From contig NZ_QITQ01000008.1 of the NCBI RefSeq assembly GCF_003260265.1, forward strand, positions 81,141 through 145,140: 64,000 nucleotides of DNA, given 5' to 3'. Source of the DNA: Roseovarius amoyensis. Its GTDB lineage: Bacteria; Pseudomonadota; Alphaproteobacteria; Rhodobacterales; Rhodobacteraceae. Each line of letters begins with the position of its first letter. The stretch's first letter is position 1. Shown piece after piece: positions 52,507-61,225 of the stretch. Below the pieces are notes generated by a model, which worked only from the letters and a program-made list of their open reading frames with translations, searched no databases and was not told the DNA's origin. A program made the translations under genes and the position numbers.

Positions 52507-53667
52507 TCAGCCAGCGAATTGCGGGCACTGCTCGCCCGGGTCAACGTCCTCGAAAGTCGATATGACTTCTACGGACCCATCGGCCTGCACCTGACCCAGA
52601 TACATCGTGAGCGGGGCGTGCCGCTGCGCGTTCATCTGGATCGTTCCGCGCGGCCCGGTCACCGCCACATCGTCGAGCGCATCGATGATCGCCTGTGGTT
52701 CCACCGAGCCTGCCATCTCTGCCGCAGCCTTGTAGGCATAAATCGCTTCATACTGGGGCACGCTGAGGTCGTTCGGGGTCTTCAGGTCTTCACCGAACTT
52801 CGTCTCCATTGCAGCAAGAAAGTCCTGATTTTCGTCGCTGGGGATCGACGTGAGGTAGGATGCCGCAATGTAGATTCCGGTGGCATCGCCTCCCATGGTC
52901 TTGGCTGTGCCCTCATCCACAGCGAGGTTGCCGTAGGGAATATTGACGCCTGCCGCGCGCAGCTGCTTGGTCAGCGTAACATTTGGCGCGCCGCCTGCCG
53001 TGGAGGTGATAAGAGCGTCGGGTGCTGCGGAACGCAGTTGCGAAATAATCGCGGTCCAGTCGGACCCGTCCATTGGGAGATATTCTTCACCGAGGATTTC
53101 GCCGCCATTGGCTTCCACGTAAGTACGCGTGAATTCGAGCATCCCTCGACCGAAGGCATAGTCGGATCCGATTAGGAAAAAGGTCTTGGCCTCATATTCG
53201 GCCATGAAGTGGTCAACAATCGGTGCAACCTGCTGCTCGGGCACCCAAGCATTGATATACATCCACGGGCTGCACGAGCGGCCTTCATAGAACGATGTGT
53301 AGATGTACGGAACTTGCCCGCGATTGACGATTGGGAGTCCGGCGTTTCGGGCAGCAGAAGTTTCCATCGAAATAAGAACGTCTACTTCGCTCTGGAAAAC
53401 GAGGCTGTCGAATGCACGCTGCGCGCCCTGGGCCCCCGAGCCGTCATCGGCAACTACGAGTTCGATTGGGTGGCCGAGGATGCCTCCAGCCGCATTGATC
53501 TCTTCGGCGGCAAGCTCTGCGGATTGGACGACCGAAGGCGCCACCACGCTGTTGGCCCCGCTCAGGCCAACCGGAATTCCGATCTTCACCGGTTCTTCCG
53601 CCAAGGTGCTGCCAGCGAACGCGCCGATCGCTAGCAGCGTTGCCGCGCTCAGTTTCTTGATAGACAT
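52507..53667 (-). CDS. Periplasmic substrate-binding protein of a Liv/amide-type ABC importer
   Basis: A 386-residue exported protein of the branched-chain-amino-acid/amide-binding group. The signal peptide ends STLAEE. The family start VKIGIPVGLSGANSVVAPSV is followed by EEINAAGGILGHPIELVVAD. It resembles binding proteins for short-chain amides or urea as much as for amino acids; the hydrolase neighbours favour an amide ligand. GGAGG precedes the ATG. Confidence 0.9.
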   Translation of the reverse strand: MSIKKLSAATLLAIGAFAGSTLAEEPVKIGIPVGLSGANSVVAPSVVQSAELAAEEINAAGGILGHPIELVVADDGSGAQGAQRAFDSLVFQSEVDVLISMETSAARNAGLPIVNRGQVPYIYTSFYEGRSCSPWMYINAWVPEQQVAPIVDHFMAEYEAKTFFLIGSDYAFGRGMLEFTRTYVEANGGEILGEEYLPMDGSDWTAIISQLRSAAPDALITSTAGGAPNVTLTKQLRAAGVNIPYGNLAVDEGTAKTMGGDATGIYIAASYLTSIPSDENQDFLAAMETKFGEDLKTPNDLSVPQYEAIYAYKAAAEMAGSVEPQAIIDALDDVAVTGPRGTIQMNAQRHAPLTMYLGQVQADGSVEVISTFEDVDPGEQCPQFAG

Positions 53668-53699
53668 GATTTAACCTCCGTATCGATTTGTGTGGGTTG

Positions 53700-54575
53700 T
53701 TATTGCCATCCGGGTGCAATCGTGGAGCCAAGGACCTCGCCGTAAAGATCGCTGCGTCGGTCGCGAAGAAGCTGATTGAATTCGTTGAGCGTGCGCCCCC
53801 TGCGTGCCTCAGCGAGGTTCACCTCGGCCAGCAGTATCGAGCGATCATCCTTCGGCGCCGGGCCTGCGACGGGCCAGCCTTGATTGTCTACGATTACGCT
53901 TTGCCCAATGAATGGTTGACTGCGCTCCACTCCTATCCGGCAGGCGGCAGCGACAAACAAAGAGTTCGAGTGTGCGGCTGCCATGCAGAGAATATTGCTC
54001 ATCGCCATCATGTCCTCTGGCTGACTTGGCATCGGTACCCAGTTCGTTGGAACACAAACGAGATCGGCGCCCTGAACGGCCAGCAACCGCCATGCCTCCG
54101 GAAACCATCCATCGTAGCAGATCAAAGCGCCGATGCGTCCAAGTCTTGTTCGAAAAACCGGAAAACCAACATCACCGCGTTCGAAGAAAAGCGCTTCAGC
54201 GCCCCACAAGTGCGTTTTGCGGTAAACGCCGAGCAGGCCGTCCTCGGGTGTTATCACTGCGGCGCTGTTGTAAAGGCTTGCGCCATCGCGTTCGGAAAAG
54301 CCAGCTACGATGTGAAGGTTCCGACGTGCCGCCACCTCGGACCATGCTCGGATCGACGGCGACTCCGCCGCCTCAGAGCCAAGCGAAAACGCTTCCTCTC
54401 GCGTCTCAAATACGTAGCCGCTGTCGGACAGTTCCGGGAGAACGGCGAGGTCGACGCCAGCGTCCGCAGCGTCTTCAAGCATCGCGACACTCTGTGAAAT
54501 ATTACCCTTTTTCGCACCGACCAGCGGTTCGAACTGCAGACATGCAATCTTTGTCAGTGCTTCATGCGCCGCCAT
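53700..54575 (-). CDS. Nitrilase-superfamily carbon-nitrogen hydrolase
   Basis: A 291-residue enzyme with the catalytic triad Glu 48 (VLPELSDSGY), Lys 120 (YRKTHLWG) and Cys 153 (LICYDGWFPE). The type of amide or nitrile cannot be read from the sequence; the form is closer to aliphatic amidase/N-carbamoyl hydrolase branches than to true nitrilases. It is the first gene of the catabolic set and lies 32 bases upstream of the binding-protein gene. Confidence 0.9.
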   Translation of the reverse strand: MAAHEALTKIACLQFEPLVGAKKGNISQSVAMLEDAADAGVDLAVLPELSDSGYVFETREEAFSLGSEAAESPSIRAWSEVAARRNLHIVAGFSERDGASLYNSAAVITPEDGLLGVYRKTHLWGAEALFFERGDVGFPVFRTRLGRIGALICYDGWFPEAWRLLAVQGADLVCVPTNWVPMPSQPEDMMAMSNILCMAAAHSNSLFVAAACRIGVERSQPFIGQSVIVDNQGWPVAGPAPKDDRSILLAEVNLAEARRGRTLNEFNQLLRDRRSDLYGEVLGSTIAPGWQ

Positions 54576-54727
54576 TCTCTCCCCACTTCAATGTTGCACT
54601 TTTACCCAAATCAGACTCACCATGAGAAGAGCGTTCAAGGGAGTCAAGAAACTTGAATTCCTGAGCGGGCAGCATGATGATTCAATGGATACCGCTTAAT
54701 TCTTGTGCGTTGATTCCGCCGAAATGC

Positions 54728-55288
54728 CTAGAAAGTGGGCGGCGTATTCACCCAAAGAATTCTTGCGACAGCGTCTCCCATATTGCGGTAGCCATGTGAA
54801 AGGTTCGAATTGAAGTGGAAACTGTCTCCGGGCGCGAGCAAGAAGCTTTCTGACCCGACAGTCAGCTCCAGTTCCCCCTCGAGCACATAACCCACCTCTT
54901 CGCCCAAATGCGCGATGGTTCCGTCAGAAGCTCCGCCGGGAAGCACGATGTGAATGTTGGCCTGCAGCGATGTTTCGTTGCTCTGGGCAATAAGACTTTC
55001 CAAAATTATACCATCCCCGACACGAAGCGTGTCGTGACTGAGACGAGGGCGACTTCCGCGCTTGCTGACGATTGACTGCGGGTCACCGTCCTCGAACATT
55101 GCGGTCACGTTGACACCGAGGGCTGCCGTTAATCCTCGCATGATCGTGAGTGACGGCATGACCCGTCCGGTCTCGATTTTCGAGATCATGCTTTCCGAGC
55201 AGCCCGCCTCAAGCGCAACAGCACTCAGGGTCAGGTCGCGTGCCCTACGAAGGCGCCTAAGCTTTCGGCCAATATGTTCGCTTGCCAT
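54728..55288 (-). CDS. HTH-XRE and cupin regulator
   Basis: A 186-residue transcription regulator: an N-terminal XRE helix-turn-helix (about residues 8-62; LSAVALEAGCSESMISKIE) and a C-terminal cupin (about residues 105-180; EEVGYVLEGELELTVGSE, PGDSFHFNSNLSHGYRN). This PuuR-like layout usually senses a small nitrogen compound through the cupin. It lies upstream of the nitrilase on the same strand, 152 bases apart, and is the likely regulator of the amide-uptake module. Confidence 0.9.
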   Translation of the reverse strand: MASEHIGRKLRRLRRARDLTLSAVALEAGCSESMISKIETGRVMPSLTIMRGLTAALGVNVTAMFEDGDPQSIVSKRGSRPRLSHDTLRVGDGIILESLIAQSNETSLQANIHIVLPGGASDGTIAHLGEEVGYVLEGELELTVGSESFLLAPGDSFHFNSNLSHGYRNMGDAVARILWVNTPPTF

Positions 55289-55442
55289 CGATCAATCCTT
55301 CGGACCATTTGTGTATCAAAAATCTTGAACAATGGACGGGAGCAGAACAAGCCGAAACACGTGTGCCGTAACTCTGGCGACCCAACGCGCTAACGAAAGC
55401 AATGGTGAAGCTGCATCGAAGCGCCGAAACGCCTCTCAGAAC

Positions 55443-55811
55443 TCAACTCTGGGCCGTCCTCATTGAATAAGCGGTGCGCACCGTTTGGCCGGTTTGTTCG
55501 CAGATTACCAGTTCGCCGCCCGCTCGATTTCGCGACCGCGGCGAAAGTCTGTTCTGGTGGGCCGCACCGCAGCGACCGACCTCGCCGATAAACGTGTTGT
55601 ACGGGCCGTTCTTACCATAATCAATGGCAGCAATGCGCGGTTCGCGCCCGTTCAAGCGTAGCGCAGCATTTGTCGAAGTGGGCTCCTTCGAGACCTTCGC
55701 TGCCATCTTCTCCAATGACCGGTACGCTCGCAGACCCTTTCCATCAATATGAAATGGCGGCTGCCTGAGAAGCCTATCCACTGTCACTTTTTCAAATCCG
55801 CATGAGTGCAT
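55443..55811 (-). CDS. Hypothetical protein
   Basis: A 122-residue frame whose start lies in the end of the upstream small gene (20-base overlap). It has no membrane segment and a basic C-terminal half (NRLSPRSRNRAGGEL). A stretch reading VTVDRLLRQPPFHIDGKGLR could be a real domain. No family is recognised. Coding status is uncertain; the overlap with the next gene is the main support. Confidence 0.35.
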   Translation of the reverse strand: MHSCGFEKVTVDRLLRQPPFHIDGKGLRAYRSLEKMAAKVSKEPTSTNAALRLNGREPRIAAIDYGKNGPYNTFIGEVGRCGAAHQNRLSPRSRNRAGGELVICEQTGQTVRTAYSMRTAQS

Positions 55812-56001
55812 CGAAGTCGATTTCTTGCTTCTGTTCGTCACTTATATCCGGCCGGGTTTCCGATACCGGCCGGGGCCCTTGGACGTCCCACATCACCGCA
55901 TGTGATCCTGTCCTCCAGCGATAAACCCAACCAACAACACTGCACCCATCGGTCCCGATCAGATTGGCGATCGCGACGCCCTCACCCTTATCGTCGTTCA
56001 C
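55792..56001 (-). CDS. Small hypothetical protein
   Basis: A 69-residue protein starting with GTG, with AGGAAG about 8 bases upstream. The core (IANLIGTDGCSVVGWVYRWR, then SHAVMWDVQGPRP) looks like a compact beta-rich fold, and the C-terminus is acidic. It is probably part of the plasmid transfer region, in the same direction as the XRE gene at 56171. I have no functional assignment. Confidence 0.5.
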   Translation of the reverse strand: MNDDKGEGVAIANLIGTDGCSVVGWVYRWRTGSHAVMWDVQGPRPVSETRPDISDEQKQEIDFDALMRI

Positions 56002-56170
56002 TGTTTACTGACTTCCTGCACTGTGGCGCTGCGAATTGCGGCGTGGGGTTGCAGAGCGTTTACTACGACCGCGCGCCGGGCTTCTTTGATGTTGGCTAAC
56101 TGGTCCTCGAGGAGGGAATGATCATCAGACAGGGAAAATGGATTCCCGCGTTCTCAACAATTCATTGGCT

Positions 56171-56428
56171 TCAAATCCTGTGGTCGGGCTCCGTGGCGGC
56201 TTCGACAATCGACAGGACTTCATCTTTATCAAAGCCAATGACCCTCGCCAGAACTGTAAACTCCACGACGTCGATACGACGCTCGCCACTTTCGAGACGT
56301 GCGACAAACGACTGGTGGCGTTTGAGCTTCGCCGCCAACTGCTGCTGGCTGAGACCCGCATTCTGACGTGCATCAACCAACGCACGGACGAGCGCCAACT
56401 GGCCATTTGTTCTGATTGTCTTTGCCAC
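56171..56428 (-). CDS. Small XRE-family repressor-like protein
   Basis: An 85-residue helix-turn-helix protein (NAGLSQQQLAAKLKRHQSFV, then ARLESGERRIDVVEFTVLAR). The C-terminus is a short acidic helix. Proteins of this size often repress transfer or maintenance genes of mobile elements. The start is GTG. A perfect 6-7-6 inverted repeat lies directly upstream and is a good candidate for autoregulation. Confidence 0.8.
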   Translation of the reverse strand: MAKTIRTNGQLALVRALVDARQNAGLSQQQLAAKLKRHQSFVARLESGERRIDVVEFTVLARVIGFDKDEVLSIVEAATEPDHRI

Positions 56429-56430
56429 GC

Positions 56431-56449
56431 GTCACATACCTTTTGTGAC
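56431..56449. promoter_or_regulatory. Candidate operator of the XRE gene
   Basis: GTCACA, TACCTTT, TGTGAC is a perfect inverted repeat ending 3 bases from the GTG start of the XRE gene. The position would block transcription or translation of the gene when bound. Confidence 0.5.
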
Positions 56450-56552
56450 GTCGCTAGCGGATGAAATCTGTTATCTAAAAAGTAGATATTTGAGGGTGTT
56501 ACCGGCGTCTGGTTTCCATGGGCTGCAAGTCTGATGCACACCCAATCGCCCA

Positions 56553-56873
56553 TCAATCCCCCACCAGTTCCAGAAACCGACCGTAGTCCTGACTGACTTC
56601 GCGGGCTTCTTCGAAGGCGCGCGCGCGCTCCTGCTCGAGGCAGCGGAAGTAGTCCTGAATGTCCGTTATGTAGACCTCAAAGTCCCGTCGGATGATGTCG
56701 GCATAATCCCGAGCGGCCTGCGAATCGCTTGGAACGAACGGCTGGACCGGGGCGAGGCATGACCCGGCCTCGCTTGCGACCGGAGCGAGCATCAGCAAGG
56801 CCACAGCCTGTATCTTCACCCACCGGCTCAACCACAGGTTTCTGAAACCCCTATTTTCCTTGATAGACTCCAT
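56553..56873 (-). CDS. Small exported protein, transfer-associated
   Basis: A 106-residue protein. A signal peptide (about residues 20-36, LLMLAPVASEAGS) is followed by an acidic, helical mature part with two cysteines (SCLAPVQPF and YFRCLEQERARAFEEA). No named family. It is divergent from the VirB operon and preceded by the 19-bp box shared with the gene at 45664. Both encode exported Cys proteins, which suggests a joint role in the transfer apparatus. Confidence 0.6.
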   Translation of the reverse strand: MESIKENRGFRNLWLSRWVKIQAVALLMLAPVASEAGSCLAPVQPFVPSDSQAARDYADIIRRDFEVYITDIQDYFRCLEQERARAFEEAREVSQDYGRFLELVGD

Positions 56874-56917
56874 TGGCCGTGCCTAGTGTTTGTGTAACCG
56901 AGATACAGCCGTATCTG

Positions 56918-56935
56918 TCGCAATATATCTTGCGA
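56918..56935. promoter_or_regulatory. Palindrome in the divergent control region
   Basis: TCGCAA, TATATC, TTGCGA is a perfect 6-6-6 inverted repeat between the exported-protein gene and the VirB operon. The half-site TTGCGA also occurs in the box at 45607-45625. Confidence 0.45.
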
Positions 56936-56937
56936 TT

Positions 56938-56956
56938 AATAATATACTATCGTAAC
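56938..56956 (-). promoter_or_regulatory. 19-bp box shared with the 45.6k region
   Basis: Read on the minus strand this is GTTACGATAGTATATTATT, 18 of 19 identical to the plus-strand box at 45607-45625. It points to the gene at 56553-56873. The divergent VirB operon starts 48 bases away on the other side. Confidence 0.55.
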
Positions 56957-57003
56957 TCTGGGCTTCAAGTGGGAATGCCTGGGGTCGCGCCATTGGAGAA
57001 AGC

Positions 57004-57369
57004 GTGAGCCGGGCCATGAACTGGGACATCGAAGCACCAAATGTGGTTACGGAAGCCAGGTTCCGCGAACTCGTGGAAAGCGGCTATAGCGCAGAAATCC
57101 TGTGCCAGGAGTCGGCACACAAGAAGGGCCCGAGCTATTACGGGGTCTGGATCATGCGCGTCGTCTCTGACAAGGGCGTGGAGAAGCTGCTGGTCACAGC
57201 TCGTACCCGGACGACCTATAACGACATCAAGATCCGCGAATTCAAGACCATCACGGGCGTCGTGTCCTTCCTCATCGGGATCGGCTTCTCCCATGCCGAT
57301 GTTCCGCTCGAAGAAGGCCAGCGGACAACGCACAAGCTGGCCGCGACCGACAAGGGCGGCAGCCAGTAG
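57004..57369 (+). CDS. Conserved-looking small protein at the head of the VirB operon
   Basis: A 121-residue, probably cytoplasmic protein. It has mixed alpha/beta appearance ([60 protein letters not shown]). No family is recognised. GGAG lies 5 bases before the GTG start; the ATG at 57016 is an alternative. It is the first gene of the transfer operon and overlaps the transglycosylase gene by 71 bases if the latter starts at 57299. Confidence 0.65.
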   Translation: MSRAMNWDIEAPNVVTEARFRELVESGYSAEILCQESAHKKGPSYYGVWIMRVVSDKGVEKLLVTARTRTTYNDIKIREFKTITGVVSFLIGIGFSHADVPLEEGQRTTHKLAATDKGGSQ

Positions 57370-58033
57370 TCTCCTCCTTTTCTGGTTTCTGGCTGGTCCC
57401 GCTACTGCGCAGATGGTGCTGGTCATGGAGAGCGACGGCTCCCTGACACCGTCCCGCTCCCAGAACAGCTTTGCCCGCAACTACAATGACGGCGTCGGCC
57501 AGGGATCTGCGGCCGATGGGCTGGCGATCCTTGGTGAGGCCGAAACTGCGTCTGAACCTGACGCGCTGCGTTTTGCAGCCCTTGCCCGACCAGCACCCCT
57601 GCCCCGCGCCGATATCCTCTCGGCCATTGAAGCCACCGCCCTGCGCTATGCTGGCCATCCCGGTCTTCGCCGCGCCGGGCTGTCCGTCACGGATTGGCTG
57701 ACCCTCTATCGCGCCAATATCGAGGTCGAGAGCGCCTATCGACAGGATGCGATCTCGCGCGCGGGCGCTATAGGCCTTGGTCAACTGATGCCAGCAACCG
57801 CGCGCGATCTCGGAGTCGATCCGCGCGATCCGCTGCAAAACCTCGACGGCTCCGCCCGCTATCTCGCGATGATGTTGGAGACATTCGGCGATCGGCGTCT
57901 TGCGCTCGCGGCCTACAACGCGGGGCCGGACGCCGTGCGCCAACACGGTGGCATTCCCCCTTACCGAGAAACCCAGAACCACGTGGCCCGCGTCATGGCC
58001 GTCGTGGCCCGATTGGAAGGATCAAATTCATGA
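57299..58033 (+). CDS. VirB1-like lytic transglycosylase
   Basis: A 244-residue exported enzyme that locally opens peptidoglycan for the secretion channel. The signal peptide is basic, then [13 protein letters not shown]. The SLT domain (about residues 120-240) has the catalytic Glu in [15 protein letters not shown], then [18 protein letters not shown] and [12 protein letters not shown]. The ATG at 57299 was chosen because it gives a plausible signal peptide; ATG 57293 is close. It overlaps virB2 by 4 bases. Confidence 0.85.
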   Translation: MFRSKKASGQRTSWPRPTRAAASSLLLFWFLAGPATAQMVLVMESDGSLTPSRSQNSFARNYNDGVGQGSAADGLAILGEAETASEPDALRFAALARPAPLPRADILSAIEATALRYAGHPGLRRAGLSVTDWLTLYRANIEVESAYRQDAISRAGAIGLGQLMPATARDLGVDPRDPLQNLDGSARYLAMMLETFGDRRLALAAYNAGPDAVRQHGGIPPYRETQNHVARVMAVVARLEGSNS

Positions 58034-58323
58034 AGCACATATCTAACCTGTTTATTGCGTCGCTCGCGCTCTTCCTGCTCGTCGCAGAGCCTGCGCTTGC
58101 TCAAAGCATCGATCTCTCCCCGATCCAGAGCCTGTTACAGGGCATCGTCGATGCGCTGACCGGCCCGCTTGGTGTTGTCATCGCCACGCTCGCCGTGCTG
58201 GGCGTTTTCTTGAGCTGGTTCTTCAACATCATCGATCTGCGCCAGGCACTCTGGGTTCTCGTCGGGATCGCCGGTGTTGCCGCCGCCCCCACCATCGTTG
58301 CCGCGGTTTTTGCCGGTGGCTGA
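58030..58323 (+). CDS. virB2: VirB2 pilin subunit
   Basis: A 97-residue protein: a signal peptide (to about residue 25, ending PALAQ) and two hydrophobic helices ([19 protein letters not shown] and [20 protein letters not shown]) joined by a short loop. This is the plan of type IV secretion pilins. It starts in the stop of the transglycosylase gene and overlaps virB3 by 8 bases. Confidence 0.88.
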   Translation: MKHISNLFIASLALFLLVAEPALAQSIDLSPIQSLLQGIVDALTGPLGVVIATLAVLGVFLSWFFNIIDLRQALWVLVGIAGVAAAPTIVAAVFAGG

Positions 58324-58594
58324 GCGCGCGCCTCTCTTTCTCGGCCTCGTGCGGCCGCCGAAGCTTCTGGGCCTGCCCATCATGTACGCAATGGTCTGGC
58401 TTTTCGGTTCGGTGCTGCTTTTCGTCTGGGTCCAGCACATCGCCGTGCTGGGCATGGCCGCCCTGCTCTACCCCGTGCTCTGGAAGGCCGCGGACTGGGA
58501 CCCGCGCTTCATCGACGTGATGATGACGGCCCTGCAGGAAACCCCGCCAACGCGGAACCACTCCATTCACGGCGGGGACAGCTATGCGCCCTAA
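58316..58594 (+). CDS. virB3: VirB3 channel protein
   Basis: A 92-residue inner-membrane protein with the VirB3 N-terminal pattern (LFLGLVRPPKLLGLPIMYA) and two helices (MVWLFGSVLLFVWVQHI, GMAALLYPVLWKAA). The start is GTG within virB2, and the stop overlaps virB4 by 11 bases. VirB3 works with VirB4 in pilus assembly. Confidence 0.85.
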   Translation: MAERAPLFLGLVRPPKLLGLPIMYAMVWLFGSVLLFVWVQHIAVLGMAALLYPVLWKAADWDPRFIDVMMTALQETPPTRNHSIHGGDSYAP

Positions 58595-60959
58595 TACAGC
58601 CTCGGACGAAACGCTTGATCTCCGCACGATGACGCCGGACTGGTATGCCCGCGAAACCCGCCTCGCGCATATGCTGCCCTATGTCAGCCTGGTCGATGAC
58701 CGCACCGTTCGGACGCGGGTGAACGAACTCTTCCAGTGCATTCGGCTCGACGGGGTCAACAGCTACACGACAGATGATGCCTATCTCGACAAGGTGACCG
58801 CGCTTTTCGCCCGGATCATCGCGCAGCTGGGGCCGGAGTTCAGCTACTACGTCCACAAGGTCTCGAAAGCGATCAGGCCGGACCTCGAGCCTGTGCGTGA
58901 CGACAGTTTTGCGGGAGAAGTTGACCGCCTTTGGCGCGCGAAACTCGAGACCAGCGGGCTGCGCGACAAGACGCTGACGCTCACCGTCATTCACCGCCCG
59001 CCTCCGAAAAGTCTCCTGCCGTTCCTGAGCCGCAGCGCGCCGGACCGACTGAAGGAGGAGACCCGCAAACGCCTGCAGCGCCTCGGTGAGGCCGTGAACG
59101 TCTTCCTCTCGGGGCTTACCGAGCTCAAGCCGCGCCTGCTGTCGGCTGCATCGGGGGAATTGGTGGGGTTTCTGGGCGCACTGAACACGGGGCAAGAGCT
59201 GCCGCTCTACCCGGCAAACACCTACGGCTTTTTGTCCGTCAACGTCGCCAATACCCGCGTGACGTTTCATGGCGATCATTTCGAGCTCTCCGAAGGCGTC
59301 GTGGGGCATCGCTACGGCAAGAGTTTCACCATCGGAGAATACTCGGAAGGCACCTCCTGCACCATGTTCGACATGCTGAACCTGCCGGTCGACATGATCG
59401 TGACGCACTCCTTCACGCCGATCAATTCGAACCTCATGGCGGGCCGCATCAAGCGGCAAAAGCGCCAGATGCAGGCCAGCCAGGACGCCGCCCTCTCGCT
59501 TCTGGAAGCCCTCGACATCGCCGCCGATGATCTCGAGGCCAAGCGCCAAAGCTTCGGCGAGCATCACATGGTCGTGACGCTCTTCTGCGACACGCTCGAA
59601 GAGCTGCAGACGCTGAGCGCCGAAATCGTGAACGCCGCCGCGACCGAAGGCGTGAAGATGATCGGCGAGCGGGTCGCCGCAAAGGCCCACTACCTCAGCC
59701 AGCACCCCGGCAACCAGCCCAAGCGCGTGCGTGCCAGCGCCGTCACCAACCGCAACTTCGCGGATTTTGCGGCCTTCCACCGGACACAGCTCGGCAAACC
59801 TGCAGCACTTACCCCCTGGGGCCGGGTCGTCACCTATTTGCCCACGCCGGAGCAGAGCGCCTACCGGTTTTCCTATCACGAGCAGGGATCGCCCGACAAA
59901 GAACCGACCAGCGGCCATACCCTGATCATGGGGCGGCCCGGGTCAGGCAAATCGGTGCTGTCAGCCTTTCTGATGACCCAGGCCCGTCGCGCAGGGGCGC
60001 GGATCTTCGTCTTCGATTACCGTCTTGGCATGGAGATGGCGGTGCGCGCCAATGGCGGGCGCTACGCCTCCCTGAACGCAGGCCAGCCCACGGGCCTCAA
60101 CCCGCTCTGGACCGAGACCGATGCGCGCGGCACCGCCTGGCTCTCGGACTGGCTTGCCACGCTGCTTTACCGCGCTGACAAGCCCCTGACGCCCGCACAG
60201 ACCAACCGCATCCAGGAAGTCGTGCGCCAGAATGCCCAAGCCTCCAATCCGGCCCTGCGGAACTGGCGGGATTTCGCATCGCTTTTTGTGTCCACCGATG
60301 ATGGCGGCGATCTGCACCAGCGCCTGCTCGAGTGGACCGAAGACGGCCGCTATGGCTGGATCTTCGGGCAGAGCCTTGAGGACACCTTTTCACTCAAAGG
60401 CGATGTCGTGGGCTTCGATCTGACCGGCATTCTCGACAGCGAGGCCGAGAAGGAGCGGATGGCGGTCCTGTCCTATCTTTTCCGCCGGGTCGAACGCGAG
60501 ATCGAGGACCGCCGCCCCACCATCATCGTGATCGACGAGGCCTGGAAGGCCCTCGATAACGCGTATTTCGCCGAGCGGCTCTCGAACTGGCTCGTGACCG
60601 CACGCAAACAGAACACCGTCGCTGTGATGATGACGCAATACGCCAGCCAGCTCGAGCGCACCCGAACCGGCAAGACCATCGTCGAGGCGGTGCCGACGCA
60701 AATCCTGCTTCCGAACATCCGCGCCCATGCGGCCGACTACGCGATGCTGAACCTCACGGAGAAGGAGCTCGACGTCCTTCTCAACACGGGCAGCAACAGC
60801 CGCTTGGCGCTGATCCGCGACGATCAGGGCTCGATCGTCGTCGATGCCGATCTGAGCGCGCTTGGACCCAATCTCACCATCCTTGGCGGCATGGAAAAGG
60901 GCGAAGCGCTTGTCGGCTCCGATTACCGCGACCGCCCAGATTTTTGGAGGCTTTCATGA
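58584..60959 (+). CDS. virB4: VirB4 secretion ATPase
   Basis: A 791-residue ATPase that drives pilus assembly and substrate transport. The N-terminal half is the CagE/VirB4 domain. The ATPase domain has Walker A GRPGSGKSV near residue 450 and Walker B IIVIDEAWKAL near residue 650, followed by TARKQNTVAVMMTQYASQL. Full length. It overlaps virB3 upstream and the lipoprotein gene downstream (4 bases). Confidence 0.95.
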   Translation: MRPNTASDETLDLRTMTPDWYARETRLAHMLPYVSLVDDRTVRTRVNELFQCIRLDGVNSYTTDDAYLDKVTALFARIIAQLGPEFSYYVHKVSKAIRPDLEPVRDDSFAGEVDRLWRAKLETSGLRDKTLTLTVIHRPPPKSLLPFLSRSAPDRLKEETRKRLQRLGEAVNVFLSGLTELKPRLLSAASGELVGFLGALNTGQELPLYPANTYGFLSVNVANTRVTFHGDHFELSEGVVGHRYGKSFTIGEYSEGTSCTMFDMLNLPVDMIVTHSFTPINSNLMAGRIKRQKRQMQASQDAALSLLEALDIAADDLEAKRQSFGEHHMVVTLFCDTLEELQTLSAEIVNAAATEGVKMIGERVAAKAHYLSQHPGNQPKRVRASAVTNRNFADFAAFHRTQLGKPAALTPWGRVVTYLPTPEQSAYRFSYHEQGSPDKEPTSGHTLIMGRPGSGKSVLSAFLMTQARRAGARIFVFDYRLGMEMAVRANGGRYASLNAGQPTGLNPLWTETDARGTAWLSDWLATLLYRADKPLTPAQTNRIQEVVRQNAQASNPALRNWRDFASLFVSTDDGGDLHQRLLEWTEDGRYGWIFGQSLEDTFSLKGDVVGFDLTGILDSEAEKERMAVLSYLFRRVEREIEDRRPTIIVIDEAWKALDNAYFAERLSNWLVTARKQNTVAVMMTQYASQLERTRTGKTIVEAVPTQILLPNIRAHAADYAMLNLTEKELDVLLNTGSNSRLALIRDDQGSIVVDADLSALGPNLTILGGMEKGEALVGSDYRDRPDFWRLS

Positions 60960-61225
60960 TCCGTTTATGGCGTTTTGAGATTTCACCAAATAATCCTGCA
61001 TCGTTCTTCGCGTTCGAGCGCAGCGAGAGGCAGCGAACAAACGATTCAAGACAATCTCGAAACGCCAAACTGTTGCTCTTGGCTGCGCTCGGCGCGCTGG
61101 CCTCCTGCACCCAGTACCGGGAACCGCAGGCGAACTGCTTCACATTCCTCGCGTCCACGGCACCTGTCGCGCCTGATTGTGACTTCACGCCCCTTGGCGC
61201 ACCGGAGGGCGACATTGAAGTCTAG
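60956..61225 (+). CDS. VirB7-like small lipoprotein with split signal region
   Basis: An 89-residue protein. The segment LLLLAALGALASC is a good lipoprotein signal core (lipobox LASC), but it is preceded by about 42 extra residues including a basic stretch (RSERQRTNDSRQSRNAK). These extra codons match a 100-bp palindromic element (60968-61067). Without it the start would read MIRL then LLLLAALGALASC, a normal signal. Whether the present product is still lipidated is uncertain. GGAGG lies upstream; the gene overlaps virB4 and the next gene. Confidence 0.65.
   Translation: MIRLWRFEISPNNPASFFAFERSERQRTNDSRQSRNAKLLLLAALGALASCTQYREPQANCFTFLASTAPVAPDCDFTPLGAPEGDIEV
60968..61067. repeat. 100-bp palindromic (MITE-like) insertion
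   Basis: Terminal inverted repeats TGGCGTTTTGAGATT (60968-60982) and AATCTCGAAACGCCA (61053-61067) match 14 of 15. Inner parts also pair (ATCGTTCTTCGC with GCGAACAAACGAT). It interrupts the signal-peptide codons of the lipoprotein gene while keeping a reading frame open. Confidence 0.6.

Noticed and set aside
58509..59918. 469-codon minus-strand frame opposite virB4
   Set aside because: Antisense shadow of virB4, composition typical of complement translation.
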